From Antrihabitans cavernicola (GTDB lineage Bacteria; Actinomycetota; Actinomycetes; Mycobacteriales; Mycobacteriaceae): DNA of 64,000 bases. The stretch covers positions 62,001-126,000 of the forward strand of contig NZ_VLNY01000005.1 of assembly GCF_008297975.1 (NCBI RefSeq). The letters are read 5' to 3'. Of this stretch, positions 56,502 through 64,000 are shown piece by piece; within the stretch, counting starts at the first letter, position 1, and every line of letters starts with the position of its first letter. The notes beneath the pieces are model-generated. The model saw nothing but the letters and a program-made list of their open reading frames with translations, did not search any database and was not told the origin of the DNA. A program made the translations under genes and the position numbers.

Positions 56502-57750
56502 CCAACCCCACCTTCAGAGCTGCGGCGAAGCGCTGCACTCCCTGCTCCACCTCGTCCGCCGTGACGACAAGTGCGGGGACGATACGGACCACGTTGCCGA
56601 AGCCACCACAAGTCAACAGGAGCAGGTCCTGATCGATCGCTGCCTGCTGCACAGCCAGCGCAGCCGCAGCATCCGGTTCGCCTGCCGCGGTGGTGAACTC
56701 GACCGCTTGCATCAAGCCCAATCCGCGAACATCACCCATCTGCGGGAACTCCGGTTGCAGGGCCTTCAGTGCTGCGCCGAGTTGCTCGCCGCGGACTCGT
56801 GCGTTGTCGACGAGGCCTTCGTCGCGAACAACGTCCAAGGTTGCCACCGCCGCCGCCGCAGCCACCGCGTTGCCACCATAGGTGCCGCCTTGCGAACCGG
56901 CCCACCCCTTCGACATCAGTTCGGTGGACGCCGCGATCGCCGAAATGGGGAACCCGCTCGCCAAACCCTTTGCGGTGATGATGATATCCGGGGTTGCCGC
57001 CGAATACTGATGGCCCCAGAACTTGCCGGTCCGCCCCACGCCCGCCTGCACCTCGTCGATGATGAAGAGGATGCCGTGCCGATCGGCGCGCTCTCGAATT
57101 CCGTCCAGAAAGCGCGGCGGCGTCGGCAGATATCCGCCGTCGCCGAGCACCGGTTCGATGATGAATGCTGCGGTGTCCGCGACACTCGAGACCGTCTGCA
57201 GTACGTAGTCCAACTCGCGCAGGGCAAAGTCGACCGCTGTGTCCTCGTCCCAGCCGTAGCGGAACGCATAGGGGAACGGCGCGAAATGCACGCCTCCCAT
57301 CAACGGCGAAAAACCCGACCGAAACTTGGTGCCCGCACTCGTCAGCGACGCCGCCGCAACGGTACGACCATGAAAACCGCCGTGGAAGGCAATGATGTTC
57401 GGCTTTCCTGTTGCCATCCGAGCGAGCCGAATCGACGCCTCCACCGCTTCGGAACCCGAGTTGGCGTAGAAGACGCTGTCCAGCCCTGCAGGTAGGACTT
57501 CGCCGAGCTTCTCGGTGAGCTCGAGCAGCGGCCGGTGCATCAGCGTCGTGTACTGCGCATGAATGATCGAACCCACCTGGGCGCGGGCGGCCTCGACAAC
57601 GCGCGGGTGGCAATGACCCGTGCTGGTGACGCCGATGCCGGTGGTGAAGTCGAGGTAGGCGCGGCCATCGGTGCCGTGGACCCAGCTGCCTTCGGCATGG
57701 TCGACGATCACGGGCGTGGCCTGCTTGAGGAGCGGGCTCAATGAGGTCAT
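56494..57750 (-). CDS. Class III PLP-dependent aminotransferase (4-aminobutyrate type)
   Basis: About 418 residues from the ATG at 57750; the longer frame to 57789 runs through an operator. It shows STGHCHPRVVEAA, ANSGSEAVEASIRLAR, FHGGFHGRT, the Asp in FIIDEVQAGVGRTGK, the PLP Lys in ITAKGLASGFPISA and GGTYGGNAVAAAAA. The family moves omega-amino groups, as in GABA or 5-aminovalerate, to 2-oxoglutarate. First gene of the five-gene minus-strand operon ending at 50487. A TTGACA -35 element overlaps the palindrome at 57779, which points to repression by the GntR protein. Confidence 0.92.
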   Translation of the reverse strand: MTSLSPLLKQATPVIVDHAEGSWVHGTDGRAYLDFTTGIGVTSTGHCHPRVVEAARAQVGSIIHAQYTTLMHRPLLELTEKLGEVLPAGLDSVFYANSGSEAVEASIRLARMATGKPNIIAFHGGFHGRTVAAASLTSAGTKFRSGFSPLMGGVHFAPFPYAFRYGWDEDTAVDFALRELDYVLQTVSSVADTAAFIIEPVLGDGGYLPTPPRFLDGIRERADRHGILFIIDEVQAGVGRTGKFWGHQYSAATPDIIITAKGLASGFPISAIAASTELMSKGWAGSQGGTYGGNAVAAAAAVATLDVVRDEGLVDNARVRGEQLGAALKALQPEFPQMGDVRGLGLMQAVEFTTAAGEPDAAAALAVQQAAIDQDLLLLTCGGFGNVVRIVPALVVTADEVEQGVQRFAAALKVGLGG

Positions 57751-57778
57751 GACGCCAATCGTCCAGCGACTACGCACG

Positions 57779-57790
57779 ATTGTCAACAAT
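57779..57790. promoter_or_regulatory. GntR operator candidate 3, ATTGTCAACAAT
   Basis: Differs from candidates 1 and 2 only at the central pair. It lies between the divergent aminotransferase operon and the ABC importer operon. The reverse strand reads TTGACA at 57786-57781, a good -35 for the aminotransferase operon. Confidence 0.75.
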
Positions 57791-57903
57791 TTACAAGACC
57801 GAGTGAACGGTTCCGCGCAGCATGATTCGGATCCGACATTTCGGCGCCGCCGCGTCGTACGATGATCCGTCAGCTCTTGTCGTCCGCTCGAAGGAGAAAT
57901 TTC

Positions 57904-58686
57904 ATGCGCCGCACGCTTCTGGCCGCATCAGTCGTCGCACTCGCCGCGCTCTCCATGACGGGCTGCAGCAGCGATTCGGGCAAGCCGGTGATCGATCAGG
58001 TCAAGGCTGCAGGCGTCCTCAAGGTCGGCACCGAAGGCACCTACAGCCCCTTCACTTTTCAGGGCCCGGACGGCAAGCTGACCGGCTACGACGTCGACGT
58101 CGTCGAAGCGGTCGGCAAGAAGCTCGGCGTGAACGTGCAGTTCGTGACGACGCCGTTCGATTCGATCTTCGCCGGACTCACGGCCAAGCGCTACGACCTC
58201 GTCGCCAACCAGGTCACCATCAACGACGATCGCAAGGCCAAGTACGACCTGTCCGATCCGTACACGGTCTCCGAAGGCGTGATCGTCACGCGCGCCGACG
58301 ACAACTCCATCAAGTCCCTCGCCGACCTGAAGGGCAAGACGACCGCACAGTCGTCGACGAGCAACTGGGCCAAGGTCGCAACCGATGCGGGCGCCAAGGT
58401 GGAGTCCGTCGAGGGCTTCGTCCAGGCCATCCAGTTGCTGAAGGACGGCCGCGTCGACGCCACGGTCAACGACAACCTGGCCGTTGCGGAATATCAGAAG
58501 CAGAGCAACGACGGCGGCGTGAAGATTGCCGGCAACACCGGCGACAAGAGCCAGCAGGCATTCGCGGCGCGCAAGGACAGCGGCCTGATCGCGGACGTGA
58601 ACAAGGCACTCACCGATCTGAGCGCCGACGGCACCCTGAAGACCATCTCCGAGAAGTACTTCGGCACCGACGTCAGCGGGAAGTAG
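57904..58686 (+). CDS. ABC importer substrate-binding lipoprotein (polar amino acid type)
   Basis: About 260 residues from the ATG at 57904, eight bases after AAGGAG. The lipoprotein signal ends in SMTGC (Cys19). The mature part is a type 3 solute-binding protein: LKVGTEGTYSPFTF, GYDVDVVEAVGKKLG, FDSIFAGLTAKRYDLV, DDRKAKYDLSDPY. The family binds amino acids and related small zwitterions on the outer face of the membrane. First gene of a three-gene operon divergent from the aminotransferase operon, with an operator about 115 bp upstream. It likely brings in the compound degraded by this locus. Confidence 0.93.
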   Translation: MRRTLLAASVVALAALSMTGCSSDSGKPVIDQVKAAGVLKVGTEGTYSPFTFQGPDGKLTGYDVDVVEAVGKKLGVNVQFVTTPFDSIFAGLTAKRYDLVANQVTINDDRKAKYDLSDPYTVSEGVIVTRADDNSIKSLADLKGKTTAQSSTSNWAKVATDAGAKVESVEGFVQAIQLLKDGRVDATVNDNLAVAEYQKQSNDGGVKIAGNTGDKSQQAFAARKDSGLIADVNKALTDLSADGTLKTISEKYFGTDVSGK

Positions 58687-58689
58687 CGC

Positions 58690-59358
58690 ATGGACGCAGC
58701 TACCCGGGACCTGATCTGGCACAACCTCTGGCCGATGCTGCAGGCCACGGTTCAGAAGACGATCCCGCTGACGATCATCAGCTTCATCCTCGGGCTGATC
58801 ATCGCGTTGTTCGTTGCGCTGGCTCGCATTTCGAAGATCAAGCCGCTGTCACTGCTTGCCCGTTTCTACATCTCGATCATTCGTGGCACCCCGCTGCTGG
58901 TGCAGTTGTTCATCGTCTTCTACGCGTTGCCACAGTTCAACGTGGTGATCGATCCGTTCCCTGCAGCGGTTATCGCATTCAGCCTCAACGTGGGTGGCTA
59001 TGCCGCAGAAGTGATTCGGGCTGCCATCCTCAGCATCCCGAAGGGCCAGTGGGAGGCCGCGCAGACCATCGGCATGAAGTACCCGACCGCGTTGCGTCGG
59101 GTGATCCTGCCGCAGGCGGCGCGCACTGCGGTGCCGCCGCTGTCCAACACGCTGATCTCACTGGTGAAGGACACGTCGCTGGCATCGACGATTCTGGTGA
59201 CCGAGTTGCTGCGCGTCGCTCAGCTGGCAGCGGCACCGACATTCGACTTCTTCGCCCTGTACGGCGTTGCGGCCGTGTACTACTGGGTGATCTGCCTCGT
59301 GCTCTCGTTCGCGCAGAACAGGCTCGAAACTCGACTGGACAGGTACGTGGCGAAATGA
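58690..59358 (+). CDS. ABC importer permease (polar amino acid type)
   Basis: A 222-residue membrane protein starting three bases after the binding-protein stop. It shows membrane segments at about residues 20-45, 55-85, 90-110 and 185-210, the ARFYISIIRGTPLLVQLFIV motif typical of His/Glu/Gln-type permeases, and the cytoplasmic EAAQTIGMKYPTALRRVILP loop that contacts the ATPase. It probably works as a homodimer because no second permease gene is present. Confidence 0.93.
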   Translation: MDAATRDLIWHNLWPMLQATVQKTIPLTIISFILGLIIALFVALARISKIKPLSLLARFYISIIRGTPLLVQLFIVFYALPQFNVVIDPFPAAVIAFSLNVGGYAAEVIRAAILSIPKGQWEAAQTIGMKYPTALRRVILPQAARTAVPPLSNTLISLVKDTSLASTILVTELLRVAQLAAAPTFDFFALYGVAAVYYWVICLVLSFAQNRLETRLDRYVAK

Positions 59359-60110
59359 CCGAACCCTTGGTGAGCGTCGACGGCATTCGTAAATCGTTCG
59401 GCGACAACGACGTGTTGAAGGACATCTCGTTCACCGTCGGCGCAGGCACCGTGACCGTGGTGATCGGCCCGTCGGGTTCCGGCAAGACGACAGTGCTGCG
59501 CACGCTCAATGCGCTGGACACGGCCGACGCGGGGGTCATCACGATCGGCGATGTGTCGGTCGATTTCGGCAACAAGGTGAGCAAGCAGGAGTTGGCGCGG
59601 TTCCGGGCGCAAAGCGGCATGGTGTTCCAGGGCCACAATCTGTTTCCGCACAAGACGGTGCTGCAGAACGTGATCGAGGGCCCGGTGATCGTGCAGAAGC
59701 GACCCAAGGCGGAAGCGATCGCCGATGCCGAGAAGCTGTTGGAGCAGGTAGGCCTCGCCGAGAAGGCCGACCAGTACCCGTATCAGCTCTCCGGCGGTCA
59801 GCAGCAGCGCGTCGGAATTGCCAGGGCGCTGGCACTGAAGCCCAAGCTGATGCTCTTCGACGAGCCGACCTCGGCGTTGGATCCCGAGCTTGTCGGCGAA
59901 GTGCTGCGGGTGATCAAAGACCTTGCGAGCCAGGGTTGGACGATGGTGGTGGTCACGCACGAGATCCGTTTCGCCCAACAGGTGGCGGATCAGGTGCTCT
60001 TCATCGAAGACGGCGTGGTGCTGGAATCGGGGCCGCCCAGCCAGGTGCTGGCACAGCCGACACAGGCACGCACCCGTCAGTTCCTACAGCGAATCCTCGA
60101 TCCGCTGTAG
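59355..60110 (+). CDS. ABC importer ATP-binding protein (polar amino acid type)
   Basis: A 251-residue ATPase whose ATG overlaps the permease stop (ATGA). Walker A is GPSGSGKTT, the Q-loop region is MVFQGHNLFPHKT, the signature is LSGGQQQRVGIARAL, Walker B is LMLFDEPTSALDPE and the H-loop is VVTHE. Closest in pattern to GlnQ/HisP-type importers. Completes the importer with the two preceding genes. A longer open frame reaching back to 57822 is an accident of composition. Confidence 0.95.
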   Translation: MTEPLVSVDGIRKSFGDNDVLKDISFTVGAGTVTVVIGPSGSGKTTVLRTLNALDTADAGVITIGDVSVDFGNKVSKQELARFRAQSGMVFQGHNLFPHKTVLQNVIEGPVIVQKRPKAEAIADAEKLLEQVGLAEKADQYPYQLSGGQQQRVGIARALALKPKLMLFDEPTSALDPELVGEVLRVIKDLASQGWTMVVVTHEIRFAQQVADQVLFIEDGVVLESGPPSQVLAQPTQARTRQFLQRILDPL

Positions 60111-60353
60111 CTAAGCCGCCTGTGAGTGAAGTTCGGTGCTAGGACGCTGAATTTCACGCACGAGCGGTGCAGCCGTCGGCCGTGAATCGGCCCGCTGCTT
60201 GAGCAGCATCAGACCGGACACCGATGCGACGATCAACCAGAACACCGCAGCGACTACCTGCAAGTTGCCGATGCCAACTCCCGCGCCGATAAGACCGGCC
60301 AGGAATACGCACCACGCAATCGATTTGGAACTCGTGGACGCCTTGGACTTCAT
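60111..60353 (-). CDS. Small two-TM membrane protein, unknown function
   Basis: An 80-residue protein with a clear AAGGAG eight bases before its ATG. It has two hydrophobic segments (residues about 12-28 and 32-50) and a charged tail (LLKQRADSRPTAAPLVREIQRP). It ends back to back with the importer ATPase gene. No family recognised. The good ribosome-binding site and the composition support a real gene. Confidence 0.62.
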   Translation of the reverse strand: MKSKASTSSKSIAWCVFLAGLIGAGVGIGNLQVVAAVFWLIVASVSGLMLLKQRADSRPTAAPLVREIQRPSTELHSQAA

Positions 60354-60450
60354 TGCCGAACTCCTTCACCACAGACAGCGCGACCGCCTAGTGAGGCTTT
60401 CCCATTGGTAACTTCTGTCACATAGGTTACGACCGGCTCGAACGTACGGA

Positions 60451-60477
60451 AGGCCGACACGGCGGGCGTGTCGGCCT
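60451..60477 (-). terminator. Hairpin terminator after the DUF4832-like gene
   Basis: An 11-bp perfect stem AGGCCGACACG / CGTGTCGGCCT with loop GCGGG, 36 bp after the stop of the minus-strand secreted protein gene. No T run, as is common for high-GC actinobacterial terminators. Confidence 0.75.
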
Positions 60478-60512
60478 CCGATACCGATCCGAGACCTGCG
60501 GCGAAGCAGGCG

Positions 60513-62393
60513 TCAGCGACAGAACCTCAGGATCACGGGGCACCAGTCGCCCAAGGGCGACTTCGGTGTCGTCGGCGTGACTGTGGTGGTTGGCACGACC
60601 GTAGTCGTCACGGGAACCGTCGTGGTCGGAATGACTGTGGTGGTCGGCGGAGGCGTAGTCGTGGTTGTCGGCGCGACCGTCGTGGTGGTCGGTTGCGGCG
60701 TCGTGGTGGTCGGTGGCGGCGTCGTGGTTGCCGCGACCGTGGTGGTAGCGACCGGCTGGATCGTGAACCCGCCGATCGGGTACGCGCCACTGCTGTCGCG
60801 CCCGCCCTGCGCGAGCGCCATCGGCGCGAAGTCGACAGTGTTGGTTCCCCCAGACTTGTGTTCGTTCCATGCGACGCGCGCGACGATCGAGTACGTGCCC
60901 GGTTGCAATCCCGTCGTCGGAATGGAGGTCGAGTCGACCGTCGCTTTCGACGCCGGATCCGCGTTGACCGAACTGTAGTTCTGATCGGCGTACAGAGTCT
61001 TCAAGCCCATGGCAGACGGGACATTTCGAATCGCAGCACCGCTGGAGTTGCGAACTTCGTAACTGACCTGCCATCGCTCGTATGTCGGCGCCGATCCGAA
61101 GTTGGTCCAGCCGATCGTAATTGGCACCTGCGCGCCAGGAGACACGGAATTGGGGACGCTCGCACTGGTGATCGCGTACCGGTAACCACTGAACTTGTTC
61201 GCGTTCGCCCACAGCGAGAACTGCGTCGCATCCATCTTGGTAGTCGCGAACTGATCGGGAAAGCCAGTGCTGGACGTCACCGATACGTGACCGTTCACCA
61301 CGTCACTGAGGCCCTTTTGGTAATACTGCAACTTGGTGCCGGACGGGATGAAATTGCACCATTCGGTGACGATAGGCGCAGCTTTCCACTGATTGTTCAT
61401 CACCTGGACCAGCGGATCCGATGTCTGGACATAGTGCGAATACTGATTCTCGGCCCATGTCGGAACTGGAGAATATGCGCCGAGGCAGTCGGACCTGTTT
61501 CCGACCGGATGCGCAAGGGTAGGCACCAGCGGACTGTCTCGCATCGTTTGGCGAACGATTTCAGGATTGCCGGGCGCAATCAATATCTGGGTGTCGGCAA
61601 ACGCGCTCAGGTTCGCACTCACAAGGCGAGTGATCGACGCTTTTGTTATGTATTGGTCCTGATACTGGCTGTAGTAACCGAGCTGCGCGACACTGTCCTG
61701 CTCCGCGGGTCCCGGTAACCCCAATTGATCGCGCATGAACGCGACGTGGTTTTCGCTGAAGTCGCCGTACCCCGAGAACTCCACCCAAGCCAAGCGCTCG
61801 TCCTTGTTGTACCTCGCACCGAGCGCCGCGAGGAGCTGTTCGGTGTAACGAAGGTAGTTGTCGTTGTTCCAGTCGGGGATGACGTGCGTGACACCGGCGT
61901 TCAGATAGTCCTTGGTCGCACCCGCTACCGTTCGAAGCCATTGCGGCACAGACATGTTGACATTGTTGGGATAGGAAGAATCACAGCAGGAATTGAACGC
62001 GGTCACACGAAATGCGAATCGCTTTCCCTGCGCCGCGGCGTCTGCAAGGCCTTGATCGATCACCGAGAAATCGAACCGTTGATCGTCCGGCGTATCGGCT
62101 GGCAAGGTGCGAGGGTCCTTCGGCTGCAGGGTCTTCCACTCGATGCGGGTCGAGCGATCGAACGTACTGGGCCAGGCCGGATACGCCTTTTGCGCCGAGT
62201 TCACCTGAGGAAACAGAGGACTGAGCAAATTCTCGTGTTGCCCGCGAAACGGATTCGAAATTTCCGTCGCTGCATACGCGCTGACTCCGGAAACATTCGT
62301 CGACGCTGCAGATATCGGCTCCAGACACAATGCAAACACTGCAATAACCCCGCAGATGCTGACAATTGCCAGACGAACTCGCGCGAAAGCCAT
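60513..62393 (-). CDS. Secreted DUF4832-like glycosidase-fold protein with Pro/Thr tail
   Basis: A 626-residue protein. A signal peptide spans residues 1-30 (cleavage near ISAAS). Residues 45-380 look like a TIM-barrel glycoside hydrolase: NPFRGQHENL at the start, FAFRVTAFNSCC, a probable catalytic Glu in LAWVEFSGYGDFSENH, and a second acidic site in PIVTEWCNF. Residues 390-530 are a beta-sandwich (ITIGWTNFGSAPTYERWQVSY), matching the C-terminal DUF4832 pattern. The last 90 residues are Thr/Pro repeats (TTTTPQPTTTT) ending in a short Cys-bearing tail (LGDWCPVILRFCR). It probably acts on a polysaccharide outside the cell; the substrate is unknown. A counted line near 61620 is about 47 percent GC, well below the neighbours, which suggests transfer. 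Confidence 0.7.
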   Translation of the reverse strand: MAFARVRLAIVSICGVIAVFALCLEPISAASTNVSGVSAYAATEISNPFRGQHENLLSPLFPQVNSAQKAYPAWPSTFDRSTRIEWKTLQPKDPRTLPADTPDDQRFDFSVIDQGLADAAAQGKRFAFRVTAFNSCCDSSYPNNVNMSVPQWLRTVAGATKDYLNAGVTHVIPDWNNDNYLRYTEQLLAALGARYNKDERLAWVEFSGYGDFSENHVAFMRDQLGLPGPAEQDSVAQLGYYSQYQDQYITKASITRLVSANLSAFADTQILIAPGNPEIVRQTMRDSPLVPTLAHPVGNRSDCLGAYSPVPTWAENQYSHYVQTSDPLVQVMNNQWKAAPIVTEWCNFIPSGTKLQYYQKGLSDVVNGHVSVTSSTGFPDQFATTKMDATQFSLWANANKFSGYRYAITSASVPNSVSPGAQVPITIGWTNFGSAPTYERWQVSYEVRNSSGAAIRNVPSAMGLKTLYADQNYSSVNADPASKATVDSTSIPTTGLQPGTYSIVARVAWNEHKSGGTNTVDFAPMALAQGGRDSSGAYPIGGFTIQPVATTTVAATTTPPPTTTTPQPTTTTVAPTTTTTPPPTTTVIPTTTVPVTTTVVPTTTVTPTTPKSPLGDWCPVILRFCR

Positions 62394-62629
62394 GCGGCCA
62401 ACTCTTTCCTGAGGGCCGCCATGGGATACCAGTGTTACTGGAGTGATTGAAGTGGCGACATCGGTGAGTCTGGCATCGCCTCGAAAGATTGCACCGTGCA
62501 GTTATCGATTTGTTGTAGCACAACGAATTTCACCGAACTGACCCCCTGGACACGTTCTCTCGAACAGTCGTCGAGCCCGCAATCGTCGAAAATTGCCGGA
62601 TGCGCGCCTAGGGGATCAGTTCGATATTC

Positions 62630-63757
62630 TTAGAGCTCTACCTTCGTGTAATTCGCGACATTGCCTGCGAGCACGCGAAGGTGATCGTCGGCCGATCCGA
62701 AGGTGTTGTCGATCGCGGTCAGCCTGCTGGTGTAATGGCCCACCGGATACTCGGCCGTCATGCCGATGCCACCGTGCAGCTGGATCGCCTCCTGGCCGAT
62801 GTGGCGAGCAGACCTGCCGATCTGCAACTTGGCACGCGAGGCGATGATGGGGTCGACCACACCGTCCGCCAACGACATCGTCAAGTAGACGTTCATGCTG
62901 CGCGCAGCTTCGAGCGACACGTACATGTCCGCGGCACGCTGAGTCAGCGTCTGGAACTTCGACAGCGGAACACCGAACTGCTTGCGCTGCTTCAAGTACT
63001 CGGTGGTCAGTCGCAGCGACTCTTCCATCGCCCCCACTGCCTCGGCACAGAGCGCCGCTTGCGCGCGAATGGTCGCCGTCTGGACCAGCGCCGACGCGTC
63101 GCCGCCGTCGCCGAGTGGCTCGGCGGCAGCGCCGTCCAGATCGACCTGCGCACCGCGTAGACCGTCGTGCGTCGAGTATCCGGTCCGCTTGACGCCGGAG
63201 TCGCTCGCGTCGACAAGGAACAATCCGACTCCCCCGTCCGGCAACGCAGCACTCACGACGAACGAATCGGCACAGTCGCCGTGCAGCACCGGATTCTTGC
63301 GGCCGGACACCGTCCACGAATCACCTTGTTGCGTCGCGGTGGTCGCAACCTCTGCGGACGGCCAACGCGTCCCCGGCTCACCGTGCGCGAACGCCAGCAG
63401 CGTCTGCCCCTCGGCAAGTTCCGGCAGGATGCGCTTGCGCTGATCCGCACTGCCCGCGTCGGCAACCAAGCCGCCGGGCAACAGCACCGCATCCAGAATC
63501 GGTTCGGGGGCAAGTCGGCGTCCGACCTCGATCAGGACGGCCATCGTCTCCTCGGGGCCTGCACCCATGCCGCCGTCCTCTTCGGAGAAGCTCAGGCCGA
63601 GTAGACCCAGCTCCGCAAGCTTGCCCCAGAGGTCCTTGCTCCAGCCGAGCTCGGACTGCGTGATCTGGTTGCGCTTCTCGGCGTCGTAGCTACGGCCGAG
63701 CAGCTCGCGCGTGGTGTCGCGCAACATCGTCTGCTCATCGGTGAATGCGAAATCCAT
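62630..63757 (-). CDS. Acyl-CoA dehydrogenase, smaller subunit type
   Basis: A 375-residue flavoprotein of the acyl-CoA dehydrogenase family. It has MDFAFTDEQTMLRDTTRELL at the N-terminus, LGLSFSEEDGGMGAGPEE, YLKQRKQFGVPLSKFQ and QLHGGIGMTAEYPVGHY in the C-terminal helical domain. The region normally holding the FAD-contacting and catalytic pattern in the beta domain is degenerate (TVSGRKNPVLHGDCADSF). Such genes often sit beside a second dehydrogenase gene and form an alpha2beta2 enzyme, as known for cholesterol side-chain degradation in mycobacteria. It starts nine bases after the stop of the upstream dehydrogenase gene, which supports that. Confidence 0.9.
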   Translation of the reverse strand: MDFAFTDEQTMLRDTTRELLGRSYDAEKRNQITQSELGWSKDLWGKLAELGLLGLSFSEEDGGMGAGPEETMAVLIEVGRRLAPEPILDAVLLPGGLVADAGSADQRKRILPELAEGQTLLAFAHGEPGTRWPSAEVATTATQQGDSWTVSGRKNPVLHGDCADSFVVSAALPDGGVGLFLVDASDSGVKRTGYSTHDGLRGAQVDLDGAAAEPLGDGGDASALVQTATIRAQAALCAEAVGAMEESLRLTTEYLKQRKQFGVPLSKFQTLTQRAADMYVSLEAARSMNVYLTMSLADGVVDPIIASRAKLQIGRSARHIGQEAIQLHGGIGMTAEYPVGHYTSRLTAIDNTFGSADDHLRVLAGNVANYTKVEL

Positions 63758-63766
63758 GGCCCGGCC

Positions 63767-64000
63767 TCACAATCCGAGGATCGACGAAGCGATGATGGTG
63801 CGCTGCACCTCGTTCGATCCCCCGTAGATGGATGTCTTGCGGTAGTTGAGGTAGATGGGCGCGCTGAGCTGAGCCCACTCCGGCGATTCGATCCGGTCGA
63901 CGGCGTCGACGGGCAACGCGTCCGGTCCGGCGATGTTGACCAAGAGCTCCGTCGCCGCCTGCTGCAACTGGCTGCCACGCAGCTTCAGCACAGACGACGC
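63767..64000 (-). CDS. Acyl-CoA dehydrogenase, C-terminal part (cut by right edge)
   Basis: Only the last 77 residues are in the window. They include the C-terminal helix motif YGGSNEVQRTIIASSILGL, typical of acyl-CoA dehydrogenases. The position that carries the catalytic Glu in medium-chain enzymes (YEG in that family) is Gly here, so the base must lie elsewhere or in the partner. Probable partner of the dehydrogenase encoded nine bases downstream. Confidence 0.88.
   Translation of the reverse strand, partial: ASSVLKLRGSQLQQAATELLVNIAGPDALPVDAVDRIESPEWAQLSAPIYLNYRKTSIYGGSNEVQRTIIASSILGL

Noticed and set aside
51718-56564. Plus-strand frames of 655 and 586 residues
   Set aside because: Antisense to the semialdehyde dehydrogenase and FAD/Fe-S genes, which have intact motifs.
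57822-59354. Upstream extension of the importer ATPase frame to 57822
   Set aside because: The stretch overlaps the binding-protein and permease genes in another frame and is Arg/Gln-rich; the real start is the ATG at 59355.
60577-60780. Apparent tandem repeat or CRISPR-like array
   Set aside because: It is the low-complexity coding of the Thr/Pro tail of the secreted protein; there are no regular spacers.
62512-62524. GTTGTAGCACAAC inverted repeat upstream of the secreted protein gene
   Set aside because: Single short copy with no second instance or linked regulator; too weak to call an operator.

Overview
The window looks like chromosome of a high-GC mycolic-acid actinobacterium, most likely Rhodococcus or a close relative. 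The pointers are a very large NRPS gene, type VII secretion (ESX) accessory genes with EspG-like, PPE-like and WXG-type proteins, a secreted LIP-family lipase, a single-chain biotin-dependent acyl-CoA carboxylase and paired acyl-CoA dehydrogenases. No rRNA, tRNA, CRISPR array or insertion sequence was seen. Assignments rest on motifs and translations read by eye; no database search was run.

Layout. 1-18.1 kb (minus strand): one giant NRPS gene that begins at 18097 with an A-T loading module and runs off the left edge as A1-T1 / C-A-T-E / C-A-T-E / C-A-T-E / C-A... . A single frame break at about 14290 splits it. 18.2-29.1 kb: an accessory block of type VII secretion substrates and partners, mostly minus strand, with lower GC than its surroundings in the lines I counted. 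It holds an EspG/PPE-like set, one cassette with a WXG glycine-zipper effector, and a second cassette with an amidase-type effector next to two stand-alone lipoproteins that resemble the extracellular domain of FtsX. A secreted lipase that has lost its C-terminal frame separates the two cassettes. 29.3-32.7 kb: an SDR oxidoreductase and a cell-surface set (SpaA-like protein, class F sortase, lipoprotein). 33.2-38.7 kb: a single-chain acyl-CoA carboxylase of 1834 residues. 38.7-44.6 kb: a patatin-like hydrolase, a MacB/FtsX-type ABC exporter, a SIMPL-domain protein and endonuclease IV.

44.6-60.1 kb is a catabolic locus: CoA-transferase, HMG-CoA-lyase-like aldolase, amidase, two maleate-isomerase-like proteins, a DUF3830 protein, a D-2-hydroxyacid dehydrogenase, a GntR/FCD regulator, a succinate-semialdehyde-type dehydrogenase, a fused FAD/Fe-S oxidoreductase, a class III aminotransferase and a polar amino-acid-type ABC importer. 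Three near-identical palindromes (ATTGT-YR-ACAAT) lie in three divergent intergenic regions and probably form the operator set of the local GntR protein. Together these genes suggest import and stepwise oxidation of an amide- or amino-bearing carboxylic acid that I cannot name.

60.1-64 kb: a small membrane protein, a secreted DUF4832-like glycosidase-fold protein of low GC with a Pro/Thr tail, and two adjacent acyl-CoA dehydrogenase genes, the second cut by the right edge.

The most novel candidate is the 25-29 kb cassette, where a type VII-secreted cell-wall-amidase-like effector sits with FtsX-extracellular-domain lipoproteins. In mycobacteria that FtsX domain binds a peptidoglycan hydrolase, so the lipoproteins may control or neutralise the effector.
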